Shown piece after piece: positions 1-7,953 of a DNA stretch of 64,000 nucleotides. The position numbers and the translations under genes were made by a program. This DNA is from an uncultured Ectothiorhodospiraceae bacterium (GTDB lineage Bacteria; Pseudomonadota; Gammaproteobacteria; UBA9214): assembly GCA_947259415.1 (NCBI GenBank), contig CAMYMI010000005.1, positions 62,001-126,000 on the forward strand, read 5' to 3'. Under the pieces are notes generated by a model. The model was not told where the DNA came from, ran no database searches, and was given only the letters and a program-made list of their open reading frames with translations. Each line of letters starts with the position of its first letter. The first letter of the stretch is position 1.

Positions 1-50
1 CCGCCCTCCCGACAGCGTTCGGTGAACCATTGACTGTCATTTTCAGTCAC
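1..50 (-). CDS. speE: probable spermidine synthase, N-terminal codons only (partial)
   Basis: Reading the minus strand from a GTG at position 50 gives MTENDSQWFTERCREG before the window edge. A tryptophan-phenylalanine/tyrosine-threonine-glutamate start (WFTE) is typical of spermidine synthases, which transfer aminopropyl groups to putrescine. A good ribosome binding site, GAGGA, lies 7 bases upstream of the GTG. The gene would be divergent from arginine decarboxylase, which feeds the same polyamine pathway, and that supports the name. Only about 16 residues are visible, so the identity is an inference from a short stretch plus context. Confidence 0.45.
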   Translation of the reverse strand, partial: MTENDSQWFTERCREG

Positions 51-132
51 GTCATTTTCCTCGATTCGCAATATGGAACAGAGAAGATACAAGAACAGTG
101 AATCAGGAAACAAGAATTGATGACGGAATTAC

Positions 133-2046
133 TTGTCGTCAGCCTCCAGTGCCTTTATCTTTCCCGCTATGGACTGGGATAAAGACAGCGCGCGCAGGCA
201 ATACAACATCCCCAACTGGAGCGCCGGCTATTTTGATGTCGGCAGCGATGGTCACCTGGTGGCGCGCCCGGGCGCGCACGCCGGGGCGCCGATCATCGAC
301 CTGCACGGACTGGTCGACCGTCTGTATGAGGTCGGACTGACCCTGCCGGTACTGGTGCGCTTCACGGATATCCTGCGCAACCGGCTGGACCACCTGCACG
401 GGGCGTTTACTGCCGCCATGCAGATGCGTGACTATACGGCGAACTACACCGCCATCTACCCGATCAAGGTCAACCAGCAGCTTCACGTGGTCGACACCAT
501 CGTCGCGCACGGCGGCACGCGCATCGGTCTGGAGTGCGGCAGTAAACCCGAGCTGATGGCGGTGATCGGCAGCCTGCCTGCCGGTGGCGTCATTATCTGC
601 AACGGCTACAAGGACGTCGAGTACATCCGGCTAGCGCTGATCGCACAACGCCTTGGGCACCGTGTGGTGCTGGTCGTCGAGAGGCTGTCGGAACTGGAGC
701 TTATTATTGCCACGGCCACCGACATGCGCATGCGCCCGGAGCTTGGCCTGCGCGTGCGCCTGTCCACGGTCACTTCCGGTAACTGGCAGAACACAGGCGG
801 TGACCGATCCAAGTTCGGCTTCACTGCAGCCGGTGCGCTGGCGTTGCTGGCGCGACTCGAGCAGACAGATAGGCTCGACTGCCTGACGCTGCTGCATTGC
901 CACCCCGGTTCTCAGATCACCAGCATCGAGGTGCTTCGCGATGCGCTGATGGAAGTCGCGCGCACCTGGATGCAATTACGCAACGCCGGTGCGCCGGTCA
1001 CCACGGTCGATGTCGGCGGCGGGCTCGGCATCGACTACGAGGGCACACGCTCGATGAGCGAGTGCTCCATGAACTACGACGTGGATCGCTACGCGCAGAC
1101 TGTGGTCGAGGTATTTGCCGAGATCTGCGGCAGGCATAATCTCCCGCAGCCGGACCTGATGTCCGAGTCCGGCCGCGCGCTGACCGCGCACCACGCCGTG
1201 CTGATTACCAATGTGCTCGATACCGAGCAGGTGATGTGCGATGCGGATACCGGCGAGCGCAGCGACATTACTCCGGTGGCGGGGCTGCGCGAGGTGCTGG
1301 TACAGTGCACAGCGGACAATGCACTGGACAGTTACCTGCTGGGGGGTGGTCACCTGGCAGCACTACGCGGGCTCTACCTGATCGGCCGTGCCGACCTGCA
1401 GCAGCGCGCGCACGGCGAGTCGCTGTACTACGCGCTGTGCCGCAAGGTACAGGGCTTTCTGGCGGTACGAGATCAGTTGCCGCCGGAACTCGACGACATC
1501 ACCCGGCGTCTCGCTGACAAGTATTTCTGCAACATGTCGGTGTTCCAATCCATGCCGGACGTGTGGGGTATCGACCAGGTGTTCCCGATCGTGCCGTTGC
1601 AGCGTCTTGACGAGCGACCTGAGCGGCGCGCCATCCTGCACGACCTGACCTGCGACTCCGATGGGCACATCGAGTTGTATGTCGACAGCAACGGTGTCGA
1701 ATCGACCCTGCCGGTGCATGCGCTGAAAGATGACGAAATCTACCTGCTCGGCTTCTTCCTGCTGGGTGCCTACCAGGAGATTCTCGGCGACATGCATAAC
1801 CTGTTCGGTGATACCGACGCGGTGAATGTCGAGCTGACGCATGCCGGTGGTTACCGCCTGGTGGAACCGCGCCATGGCGACACGGTGGACGAGCTGTTGC
1901 GCTATGTGGAATTCGAACCGAATCGTCTGATGGAGCGCTATCGTGAAAAAATCTTGCAGGCCGGAATCGGCGATGACGAGCGCGCGTCTTTTCTGCATGA
2001 CCTGGAAAACGGCCTCAAGGGTAACACCTACCTCGAAGATGAATGA
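133..2046 (+). CDS. speA: biosynthetic arginine decarboxylase
   Basis: This PLP enzyme decarboxylates arginine to agmatine, the first step of the agmatine route to putrescine and spermidine. The protein is 637 residues from a TTG at 133, or 625 from an ATG at 169; the family is usually 630-660. The fold-III PLP barrel comes first, with the cofactor lysine in YPIKVNQ (Lys112 from the TTG). HCHPGSQ, GGGLGIDYEG and ESGRALTAHH follow. The C-terminal beta domain carries FQSMPDVWGIDQVFP, typical of SpeA. The start is uncertain: GGA stands 5 bases before the TTG, while the ATG has no clear ribosome binding site. It appears divergent from a partial speE-like gene, consistent with polyamine synthesis. 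Nothing in the coding sequence looks broken. Confidence 0.95.
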   Translation: MSSASSAFIFPAMDWDKDSARRQYNIPNWSAGYFDVGSDGHLVARPGAHAGAPIIDLHGLVDRLYEVGLTLPVLVRFTDILRNRLDHLHGAFTAAMQMRDYTANYTAIYPIKVNQQLHVVDTIVAHGGTRIGLECGSKPELMAVIGSLPAGGVIICNGYKDVEYIRLALIAQRLGHRVVLVVERLSELELIIATATDMRMRPELGLRVRLSTVTSGNWQNTGGDRSKFGFTAAGALALLARLEQTDRLDCLTLLHCHPGSQITSIEVLRDALMEVARTWMQLRNAGAPVTTVDVGGGLGIDYEGTRSMSECSMNYDVDRYAQTVVEVFAEICGRHNLPQPDLMSESGRALTAHHAVLITNVLDTEQVMCDADTGERSDITPVAGLREVLVQCTADNALDSYLLGGGHLAALRGLYLIGRADLQQRAHGESLYYALCRKVQGFLAVRDQLPPELDDITRRLADKYFCNMSVFQSMPDVWGIDQVFPIVPLQRLDERPERRAILHDLTCDSDGHIELYVDSNGVESTLPVHALKDDEIYLLGFFLLGAYQEILGDMHNLFGDTDAVNVELTHAGGYRLVEPRHGDTVDELLRYVEFEPNRLMERYREKILQAGIGDDERASFLHDLENGLKGNTYLEDE

Positions 2047-2061
2047 CGGTAACAACACATC

Positions 2062-2127
2062 ACGCGCGCGAGGCGCTCCTACAGGCATTGATAGGCCCGC
2101 TGTAAGAGCACCTCGCAGGCGCGATCA
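2062..2127. repeat. REP-like inverted repeat pair
   Basis: Between speA and the next gene, two copies of a unit related to TGTAGGAGCGCCTCG face each other. The minus-strand copy covers 2062-2083 and the plus-strand copy TGTAAGAGCACCTCGCAGG begins at 2101, ending in GCGCGATCA. This matches the repetitive extragenic palindromes with a GTAGGAGCG core seen in many gammaproteobacteria. I saw no other copy in this window. The pair could fold into a large stem in transcripts reading out of speA and protect or terminate them; that role is inferred. Confidence 0.6.
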
Positions 2128-2181
2128 CAGGTATTTATTGAAAGCACGACTGCGGAGCCCGCGAATGAAGGGGGATCAATA

Positions 2182-3072
2182 ATGAAGACCGGCGTTATCG
2201 GCCTCGGTGCCATGGGCACACCCATGGCCCGCAACCTGTACCGGGCCGGTCACCTGGCCGCGGTCTGGAACCGCAGCGCTGACAAGGCCCGCCAGCTCGG
2301 TGATGAGCTGGCAGTCACTGTTGCCGAGACCCCGGCAGCCCTCGCGCAGGACTGCGAGCTGGTCATCCTGTCGGTGTCGGCGGACGAGGACGTGCTTGAG
2401 GTCGTCAACGCACTCATCCCGGGGCTGCAGCCCAGCAGCGTGATCCTGGATACCTCCACCGTGAGTCAGTCGACGGCGCTGGCACTGGCTGAGCAGCTGC
2501 AAGCAATCGATGTCGTCTTTCTCGATGCGCCGGTCTCAGGCGGTATCGAAGGAGCGCGTAAGGGCACCCTGGCCATGATGGTGGGCGGCGATGCAATCGT
2601 GCTCGAGAAAATCACACCGGTACTCAATGTAATAGCCGGCCGGATCACGCACATGGGCCAGGTCGGGTCCGGGCAGGCCACCAAGGCCGTCAACCAGGTC
2701 ATGGCGGCGGGGATCAACCAGGCCGTCACCGAGGCGCTCGCCTTTGCCCAGGCACTCGAGCTGCCACTGGACAAGGTCATCGATGTGGTCGGCAGCGGCG
2801 CGGCCGGCAACTGGTTTCTGACCCACCGCGGCCCGAGCATGGTGAATGGACAATTCCAGCCCGGTTTCCGGGTCGCGTTGCACCACAAGGACCTGGCAAT
2901 CTGCAAACAGATGGCGGAGCAGCTCGACGTTGCGCTGCCTGTGGTCGAGATGACCCTGATACACTACCGTCGCCTGATGGCAGCAGGCTTCGGCGATGAA
3001 GATATTTCCGCGCTGTTCCGCGAGAAGCAGGGCCTGTTTGCGCCGGGCAAGGATCGACCGAAGCGACCCTAG
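2182..3072 (+). CDS. beta-hydroxyacid dehydrogenase (3-hydroxyisobutyrate/tartronate semialdehyde reductase type)
   Basis: This is a 296-residue NAD(P)-dependent oxidoreductase of the beta-hydroxyacid dehydrogenase family, which interconverts short 3-hydroxyacids and their semialdehydes. The Rossmann motif GLGAMGTPMARNL begins at residue 7. The substrate-binding signature DAPVSGG spans residues 115-121, and the catalytic lysine is Lys168 in GQATKAVNQ, with Asn171 beside it. The helical C-terminal domain carries the FRVALHHKDL stretch common in GarR/GlxR-like members. A GGGGGA ribosome binding site precedes the ATG. Members act on hydroxyisobutyrate, tartronate semialdehyde, succinic semialdehyde or glyoxylate, and sequence alone does not settle which applies here. 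No pathway partner lies next to it. Confidence 0.85.
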   Translation: MKTGVIGLGAMGTPMARNLYRAGHLAAVWNRSADKARQLGDELAVTVAETPAALAQDCELVILSVSADEDVLEVVNALIPGLQPSSVILDTSTVSQSTALALAEQLQAIDVVFLDAPVSGGIEGARKGTLAMMVGGDAIVLEKITPVLNVIAGRITHMGQVGSGQATKAVNQVMAAGINQAVTEALAFAQALELPLDKVIDVVGSGAAGNWFLTHRGPSMVNGQFQPGFRVALHHKDLAICKQMAEQLDVALPVVEMTLIHYRRLMAAGFGDEDISALFREKQGLFAPGKDRPKRP

Positions 3073-3132
3073 CCGTTATCCAGCGGGCTACGCACCCGTT
3101 AGAAAGACGTTTTCATTCTTACTGCAGTTTGC

Positions 3133-3825
3133 ATGAATAACCAAAAAACATATTCCACGACCCGATTGATTTTCGCCTCCATAGCCGGCCTGGCTTTCTT
3201 CGCTGGAATTGTATTCTGGCCCGCCGGGACAATCGACTGGAAAGCGGGCTGGATTCACTTCATGATCGTAACAATCAGCATGTTGATCAGTTTCATCTAT
3301 CTTCGACGCGCCAATCCTGCGGTTATTGAACATCGGCTCCGCTCACATAAGGGCACGAAGTTCTGGGACAAGATTTGGTTTGGTTTCTTTACTCCGGCTT
3401 TCCTGGCCATCTACATCATCGCAGGATTCGATGCAGTTCGTTTCGAATGGTCAACCATGTCGTTGTGGTTATGGCCACTGGGACTGGTACTCTGGCTATC
3501 GGGTTACCTGTTGTTTACCTGGGCCATGGGTGTCAACCCTTTCTTTGAGAAAACTGTACGGATACAGTCGGAACGTGGGCACCGAGTCATCGACACAGGC
3601 CCCTATCGCTTCGTTCGCCACCCGGGTTATCTTGGCTTCTTTGGCTGGAGTCTGTCTACACCGCTCTTTCTGGGCTCGTGGTGGGCGTTTCTTCCCGCAC
3701 TGGTGTCGATTGCATGTGTCGTGATCCGGACTACACTGGAGGATCAAACCTTACGCCAGGAGCTTGAAGGCTATGAGGAATATGCCAAAAGGGTTCGCTA
3801 TCGATTGACCCCGGGAATTTGGTGA
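3133..3825 (+). CDS. isoprenylcysteine/phospholipid methyltransferase family membrane protein
   Basis: The 230-residue protein is an integral membrane methyltransferase-like protein of the ICMT/PEMT superfamily, which uses S-adenosylmethionine inside the bilayer. Hydrophobic segments lie near residues 12-30, 38-57, 83-100, 108-131 and 166-198. The family's SAM-binding signature reads HRVIDTGPYRFVRHPGY at 150-166, followed by the conserved acidic pair in TTLEDQTL at about 200. Bacterial members have largely unknown substrates, so only the family can be named. This is the first gene of an AT-richer stretch (3.1-7.8 kb) of small unrelated genes and remnants. Confidence 0.8.
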   Translation: MNNQKTYSTTRLIFASIAGLAFFAGIVFWPAGTIDWKAGWIHFMIVTISMLISFIYLRRANPAVIEHRLRSHKGTKFWDKIWFGFFTPAFLAIYIIAGFDAVRFEWSTMSLWLWPLGLVLWLSGYLLFTWAMGVNPFFEKTVRIQSERGHRVIDTGPYRFVRHPGYLGFFGWSLSTPLFLGSWWAFLPALVSIACVVIRTTLEDQTLRQELEGYEEYAKRVRYRLTPGIW

Positions 3826-4010
3826 AAACCGTAGAAACCGAAGCCAGAACACAGTTTTTCCTGATATTAGAATCAATTGCTTTCTGACCCCGATTATCCA
3901 GGTTCTCATGTTTCTGCTGCGTGAAACCGTAGATACCATGTCCGATTGCTGGAATTTGGCTGAGCCAGTGTGATGTTTACACTACGCCAAGCGAAAAAGG
4001 GCAGAGATCT

Positions 4011-4169
4011 GCGTATAACCAATCAATCCGGCCGACGAAAAAAGCCGAGGAGGCTGGCGATAATGCAGTTTACCCTCCTATGGATGTGCCAGGTGTTGGC
4101 CGCATGTGTGCGATTGCAGACAAGAGTGGAGCTGTAGTTTCAATTATTACTTATAAAGATAAAGTTTGA
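4011..4169 (+). pseudogene. VOC-family (glyoxalase/bleomycin-resistance type) C-terminal remnant
   Basis: One frame reads KKAEEAGDNAV followed by PPMDVPGVGRMCAIADKSG and a short tail ending at a TGA. This is the C-terminal beta-strand pattern of vicinal-oxygen-chelate proteins, where PPxDVPxVGR and ADPxGAVF-type strands end the domain. Upstream sequence in the same frame does not continue as a recognisable VOC domain, so the N-terminal part is missing or frameshifted. It lies in a 655-base stretch without an intact gene (3826-4482). I read it as a decayed gene; the assignment rests on motif resemblance. Confidence 0.5.
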
Positions 4170-4202
4170 TTTTAAATGAGCGAGTAGAAATATGGCTGAT
4201 AA

Positions 4203-4439
4203 CAACACAACCATGTCTTTCGCATCGCTTACTTGGGCAGCCAAACCACTGCGCGCGCCTTGTATGCCCATAATTTCGGGAGTTATGCGTGGAATGAGAT
4301 GTATATGAAACGTTGCGAGTGGGCGAAGACTTCCGACCTGGATGGTCACCTATGGTATGTGGCGTACAACCCGGATTTTTGGGTAGGGCCGCATGATAAT
4401 GACACATTACAATCAAATAAAATTGTGCACAGTCGCTGA
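4203..4439 (+). pseudogene. second VOC-like C-terminal fragment
   Basis: An open frame after a TAA at 4200 contains DLDGHLWYVAYNPDFW followed by VGP at about 4335-4391. The pattern DPDGHxWEVAxNPFW is the usual C-terminal strand of another VOC subfamily, with the glutamate of the metal site expected where tyrosine stands here. The preceding residues (GSYAWNEMYMKR) do not make a complete domain, and there is no start codon with a ribosome binding site. It is probably a remnant, unrelated in frame to the one just upstream. Confidence 0.4.
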
Positions 4440-4482
4440 CTGAGACGCGCATAAGGTACGCGCCATTTAAGCAAGACATTAT

Positions 4483-4890
4483 GTGTTCTTTCTACCCACA
4501 GTATTTCAGACAGCAATATATCCAGTGAAAAATTCAACGAAAGCAGTCCTGTTATCAGCTTTTGTATTTCCAGGAGCTGGGCATCTTTACTTAAAAAAGT
4601 TTATGCCAGGAGTTGTATTAGTTGGTGCTTCATTTGCTGTGATTTCATATTTGATTTCAAGGGCCGTAGAGCGGGCCTTCCAAATCAGCAAAAAGATCAA
4701 GAATGGTGAGGTCCAGCCAGATATCGAAGCAATTATAGAACTGGTATCAAAACAGTCAACTGGCGCTGACGCTCAACTACTAAATATTGCTACGGCCGGA
4801 TTAATTATTTGTTGGCTAATCGGTATTATTGAATCTTATAGAGCTGGTTGTATACGAGATAAAAATGATGAGGTGTTGGTCAACAGATAA
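4483..4890 (+). CDS. small hypothetical membrane protein
   Basis: This 135-residue protein has no confident name. It starts at a GTG at 4483, or possibly at a GTG at 4525 (VKNSTKAV). Near the start is SAFVFPGAGHLYLKK, a glycine-rich turn between two membrane segments that recalls TM2-like and DUF5683-like proteins. Two hydrophobic helices follow, a charged stretch of about 40 residues (ERAFQISKKIKNGEVQ onward) separates them from a last helix near residues 100-118, and the tail is charged. Codon and base use are AT-richer than the flanking core genome. I infer an inner-membrane location; the function is unknown. Confidence 0.55.
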   Translation: MFFLPTVFQTAIYPVKNSTKAVLLSAFVFPGAGHLYLKKFMPGVVLVGASFAVISYLISRAVERAFQISKKIKNGEVQPDIEAIIELVSKQSTGADAQLLNIATAGLIICWLIGIIESYRAGCIRDKNDEVLVNR

Positions 4891-4981
4891 ACACGACACT
4901 GTTAACGGTGTTGGCTCGTTTACACTGGCAATTTATGGCAGCCGTTCGATGGTAAAGGCATAACTAGGAGAATATTTAAGA

Positions 4982-5425
4982 ATGGCAGACATCATACACA
5001 GAGTCGGGATTGCCGGGCCCGCCAGTGAAATTTACAATGCATTAACTACAGACGAGGGTCTCTCGCGGTGGTGGACAACAGACACATCCGGTGCTGGAGA
5101 TACAGGATCAATAATCAAGTTCCGATTTGACGGGGAAGGGCCAGATTTTGAAGTAGTAGAGCAGCAAACTGACTCACTTGTACGATGGAGGCATTCCGGA
5201 GGAATGCCAGGTCCCTGGGTCGGTACAGAAGTATCGTTCCAATTGAAAAACGATGGACGACAAACATATGTACTATTTGCGCATTCCAACTGGAAAGAGC
5301 CATCAGACTTTATGGCGCACTGTAGTACCAAGTGGGCCGTATTTTTACTGAGCCTTAAAGAGGCAATTGAGACCGGCAAAGGTAAGCCGTTTCCTGATGA
5401 TGTACATATTGACCACGATGAATAG
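4982..5425 (+). CDS. SRPBCC/AHSA1-domain protein
   Basis: The 147-residue protein fits the START/Bet v1-like (SRPBCC) fold of the AHSA1 type, which binds hydrophobic ligands in a deep cavity. The N-terminal pattern IYNALTTDEGLSRWWTTD is the classic start of this family, followed by strands ending in LVRWRHSGG and VLFAHSNWKEP. A C-terminal helix (KWAVFLLSLKEAIETGKGKP) closes the pocket. GGAG stands upstream of the ATG at a suitable distance. Ligand and role are unknown. Such proteins are common as stand-alone genes in mobile or accessory stretches, which matches its AT-rich, heterogeneous surroundings. Confidence 0.8.
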   Translation: MADIIHRVGIAGPASEIYNALTTDEGLSRWWTTDTSGAGDTGSIIKFRFDGEGPDFEVVEQQTDSLVRWRHSGGMPGPWVGTEVSFQLKNDGRQTYVLFAHSNWKEPSDFMAHCSTKWAVFLLSLKEAIETGKGKPFPDDVHIDHDE

Positions 5426-5467
5426 ATTGCTATCCAGCCATAAGCTCAGCAGGACTCAAAACCATGA

Positions 5468-5939
5468 AATGGTTTTGTCTCCTCATTCGATTCATATGAT
5501 GTTATTCCTTTTGAAGGTGAAATAACGTTTTTTAATCAGCTCAGGTCAGCTGAGAGATTTGGGGTTCGGGATAGATCTCACAAAGCGAGAGCTTCAAACG
5601 AAGCTGATGGCCAGGGGATTGCCATGGGAACGCTCGAAGTCTTTTGATAAATCTGCTGTATTTAGTGATTTTGCTACTTTTGACGGAAATATTAATGAGG
5701 TGAGAACGGAGTTCTACATAAATGGTGATTTGGTTCAGCGCGGAGGATGTAACTTAATGATAAATAAGCCATATCATCTGCTGGACGAAGCCAAAAGTTT
5801 CCTCTCATTTGAGGATGGTGATTTAATGATGAGTGGAACGCCTGAAGGTGTAGCCCCCGTTAAATCAGGAGATAAGTACATCGGTATAGATTTCGACAAA
5901 GATAAACCGATAATTGAGGCTTCCTGGATAGTTATATAA
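5468..5939 (+). pseudogene. fumarylacetoacetate hydrolase-family gene, N-truncated and frameshifted
   Basis: The long frame from about 5559 encodes GFGIDLTKRELQ, GLPWERSKSFDKSAVFS and MSGTPEGVAPVKSGD, the middle and end of fumarylacetoacetate-hydrolase-fold enzymes, where the metal site and the TGTPxGV loop lie. Just upstream another frame, shifted by one base, reads DSYDVIPFEGEITFF, which resembles the strand containing the metal-binding EGE or EVE glutamates. The two halves would join near 5540-5560 if one base were added or lost. The first 60-70 residues of the family are absent. I call it a pseudogene, though a sequencing error at one base cannot be excluded for the frameshift alone. Confidence 0.6.
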
Positions 5940-6250
5940 TGATTAATAAATCTGTCAAATCGACGTATTCCGCGTTGCTACATATGAACATGCTTCAAGC
6001 GTCAGGTAATCAATAACTATTTCGCACGAAAGGCACGGCTTTGGTAAAAGCGAAAGACTAATCGTACTGCATGTGCCAGCGTCGGCCTTAGCCGCGCTGG
6101 TCATTAATACCGAGAACCGCTATGGACTCACATTTTCATAGTAATGTACGAGATGCCCTGGATTCTGTTCTTACAGCTTACACTGTGGAAGTTGTGTTAT
6201 CTGGGGATCATAACCGCTCTTGTTGTTAAATCGGAACCAGAGGAAAAACC
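5940..6250. other. non-coding stretch, nothing recognised
   Basis: This 311-base gap lies between the decayed hydrolase gene and the coiled-coil gene. I see no frame resembling a protein family, no strong hairpin with a U tract and no match to the dispersed repeats elsewhere. It ends with an AGAGGA ribosome binding site at about 6240 that serves the next gene. Confidence 0.5.
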
Positions 6251-6538
6251 ATGAACAAAGAAGCATACAAACAAAAGATTGAAGCCGAACTGGAACTGGC
6301 CCAGGCAAAGATATCCGAGTTAAAGGCCATGGCCAAGTCAAAGGTGGCAGACACCAGAATTGAGTATGATAAGCATGTGGCAGAACTGGAGCGGCACGTT
6401 ACCTCAACACGGGCGAAATTAAAGGAACTGGCAGAGTCAAGTGATGATGCATGGGAATCGCTAAAGGACGGAGTCGAGACAGCCTGGAGCTCTTTGAGTA
6501 CAGCGATGAAGAATACCGTCTCGAAGTTAAAAGACTAG
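6251..6538 (+). CDS. small coiled-coil protein of unknown function
   Basis: The 95-residue protein is rich in Ala, Glu and Lys and shows heptad spacing over residues 5-75 (IEAELELAQAKISELKAMA and onward), so it is very probably a helical coiled coil. The last third has amphipathic segments (WESLKDGVETAWSSLSTAM). No signal peptide or membrane segment is visible. AGAGGA stands 7 bases before the ATG, a strong translation signal. It resembles small stress-associated coiled-coil proteins that share this WESLKxGVExAW ending, by recollection only. No function can be given. Confidence 0.7.
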   Translation: MNKEAYKQKIEAELELAQAKISELKAMAKSKVADTRIEYDKHVAELERHVTSTRAKLKELAESSDDAWESLKDGVETAWSSLSTAMKNTVSKLKD

Positions 6539-6807
6539 ATCGCACGATAAGACCGTCACAGCGCACTGCCGCCACGCGCATCCGTTTGTGTTCAAGCAGC
6601 AATTCAGTGATAACTGAATCAAATAAATATATAACCGGTCTTACAGGCTCTGCGTTGATGATCTATTCGTCAATACGATTGAAAGATCAGATGGACAAAT
6701 AAGTTCCCATTATCACACTAACACCGTACATCGCATTTTCTCAGGCCCCAGTCGCTAAGCGGTTTAGACTGGTTATGTGAAGTGACAAAACAACCAGGGG
6801 AGAAAAA

Positions 6808-7260
6808 ATGAAAAGAGTTATATTTTCCGTGTTGTCAATATTATTTATTGCCACTCCAGCAATGGCAGCTGACGGGATGGTTAATGTCTTGAGTGCATAT
6901 AATGTAGAAGAAACAGCGAGTCGAATGGTGAGTGTATTGAATGAAAAAGGAATGACAATATTCAAACGGGTAAATCATTCCGAAGGAGCTGAAAAGGCTG
7001 GTATCGAGCTGCGAAAGACTGAACTAATAATATTCGGCAACCCAAAAGTGGGAAGCCCTCTTATGAAATGTCAGCAAAGTGTTGCTATTGACTTGCCCCA
7101 AAAGGCACTGATCTGGGAAGACGACAAATCCAAGGTCTGGATATCGTATAACGATCCAAGATTCTTGCAAGAAAGACATAATATATCCGGTTGTGAAGAA
7201 GTCATATTGAAAATAGAAAAGGCGCTAGCCGGTATATCAAAAACAGCGTCAACAAAGTAA
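6808..7260 (+). CDS. DUF302-domain secreted protein
   Basis: The 150-residue protein has a clear signal peptide (Lys-Arg, hydrophobic core, TPAMA before residue 21), so it is exported. The mature part fits DUF302: a TxxRxxxVLxxKGMTIFKRVNH-type first half, then ELIIFGNPKVGSPLM and the strand LIWEDDKSKVWISYNDP. The domain is found alone in many proteobacterial periplasmic or outer-membrane proteins and its role is unknown. GGGGAG precedes the ATG. A 7-bp hairpin follows the stop codon directly. Confidence 0.85.
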   Translation: MKRVIFSVLSILFIATPAMAADGMVNVLSAYNVEETASRMVSVLNEKGMTIFKRVNHSEGAEKAGIELRKTELIIFGNPKVGSPLMKCQQSVAIDLPQKALIWEDDKSKVWISYNDPRFLQERHNISGCEEVILKIEKALAGISKTASTK

Positions 7261-7277
7261 GGCATGTCTAACATGCC
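7261..7277 (+). terminator. short hairpin directly after the DUF302 gene
   Basis: GGCATGT, a three-base loop and ACATGCC form a perfect 7-bp stem starting at the base after the stop codon. There is no following run of T, so intrinsic termination would be weak; it may only protect the 3' end of the mRNA. Confidence 0.35.
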
Positions 7278-7414
7278 GTTGTAGCAGATATTTCCGCCTG
7301 CCAGTAAAGAACTCGGTGCCCGTTATGTTGAACGTTCACAGAGCTTGGTTTTCATACAGATGATCTGATATTTTTCAGGCATCATTAGTCTGACAACTCA
7401 CCGTCAGGAGCCCT

Positions 7415-7432
7415 ATGCATACATGGTATTGA
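7415..7432 (+). promoter_or_regulatory. five-codon leader frame with its own ribosome binding site
   Basis: AGGAG at 7406-7410 is placed 4 bases before an ATG that encodes only MHTWY and then stops; the stop codon ends one base before the ATG of the TfoX-N gene. The main gene's own ATG is 23 bases from the AGGAG, too far for direct use. This suggests that translation of the TfoX-N gene is coupled to the minimal leader, but it may be chance. Confidence 0.35.
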
Positions 7433-7433
7433 A

Positions 7434-7781
7434 ATGAGTGAGTTCGTCGATTATTTACACGAGGTGTTAGAGCAATTCGGGCAGATTCAGGCTCGCAGGA
7501 TGTTCGGTGGTTATGGTATCTATCATGACGGACTCATGTTCGGACTGGTTTTGGACGACTTGCTGTACCTGAAGGCAGACGAAATCTCAGCCGAACATTT
7601 CGAATCAAGAGGCCTGGACCGGTTCGGCTACGAGAAAGGCGGGAAGCTCATAAAACTGTCATATTACCTGGCGCCGGAAGAAGTACTGGATGATCCGAAC
7701 GCAGCAGCTCTATGGGCACGGCGTGCATACGAAGCAGCATTGCGGGCCAAATCCGGTAAGAGTCGAACGGCCAGGAAGTAA
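7434..7781 (+). CDS. TfoX N-terminal domain protein
   Basis: This 115-residue protein consists of a TfoX/Sxy N-terminal domain alone, recognised by the start MSEFVDYLHEVLEQFG, ARRMFGGYGIYHDGLMFGLV and the strand LYLKADEIS. The second half, GYEKGGKLIKLSYYLAPEEVLDD then a C-terminal helix, is also standard. In Haemophilus and Vibrio, full-length TfoX/Sxy works with CRP to induce competence genes; single-domain forms are common and their role is not established. The C-terminal TfoX domain is absent. Translation may be coupled to the five-codon leader just upstream. No competence gene lies beside it, although pilMNOPQ are in the same window. Confidence 0.88.
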   Translation: MSEFVDYLHEVLEQFGQIQARRMFGGYGIYHDGLMFGLVLDDLLYLKADEISAEHFESRGLDRFGYEKGGKLIKLSYYLAPEEVLDDPNAAALWARRAYEAALRAKSGKSRTARK

Positions 7782-7953
7782 ACGGCAGACCTGGCAGCTA
7801 CATCATGTTCGTGTCAATTAATTATTCTGTACCTAATTGATGTGCATTACACATTGTCACCACAGACAAGCATGAAATCACGATTATTATTAAAGACTCG
7901 AAAGAATATTGCATGTGGCACTGGTTTTACAGGCCATCCATTAGAGTGCCGGG

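Noticed and set aside
4140-4537. Several short minus-strand frames in the AT-rich stretch
   Set aside because: Their translations show no family features; the plus-strand VOC fragments explain the region better.
3133-7800. Chromosomal integron cassette array
   Set aside because: Small mixed genes suggested it, but I could not find repeated attC-type core sites or an integrase.
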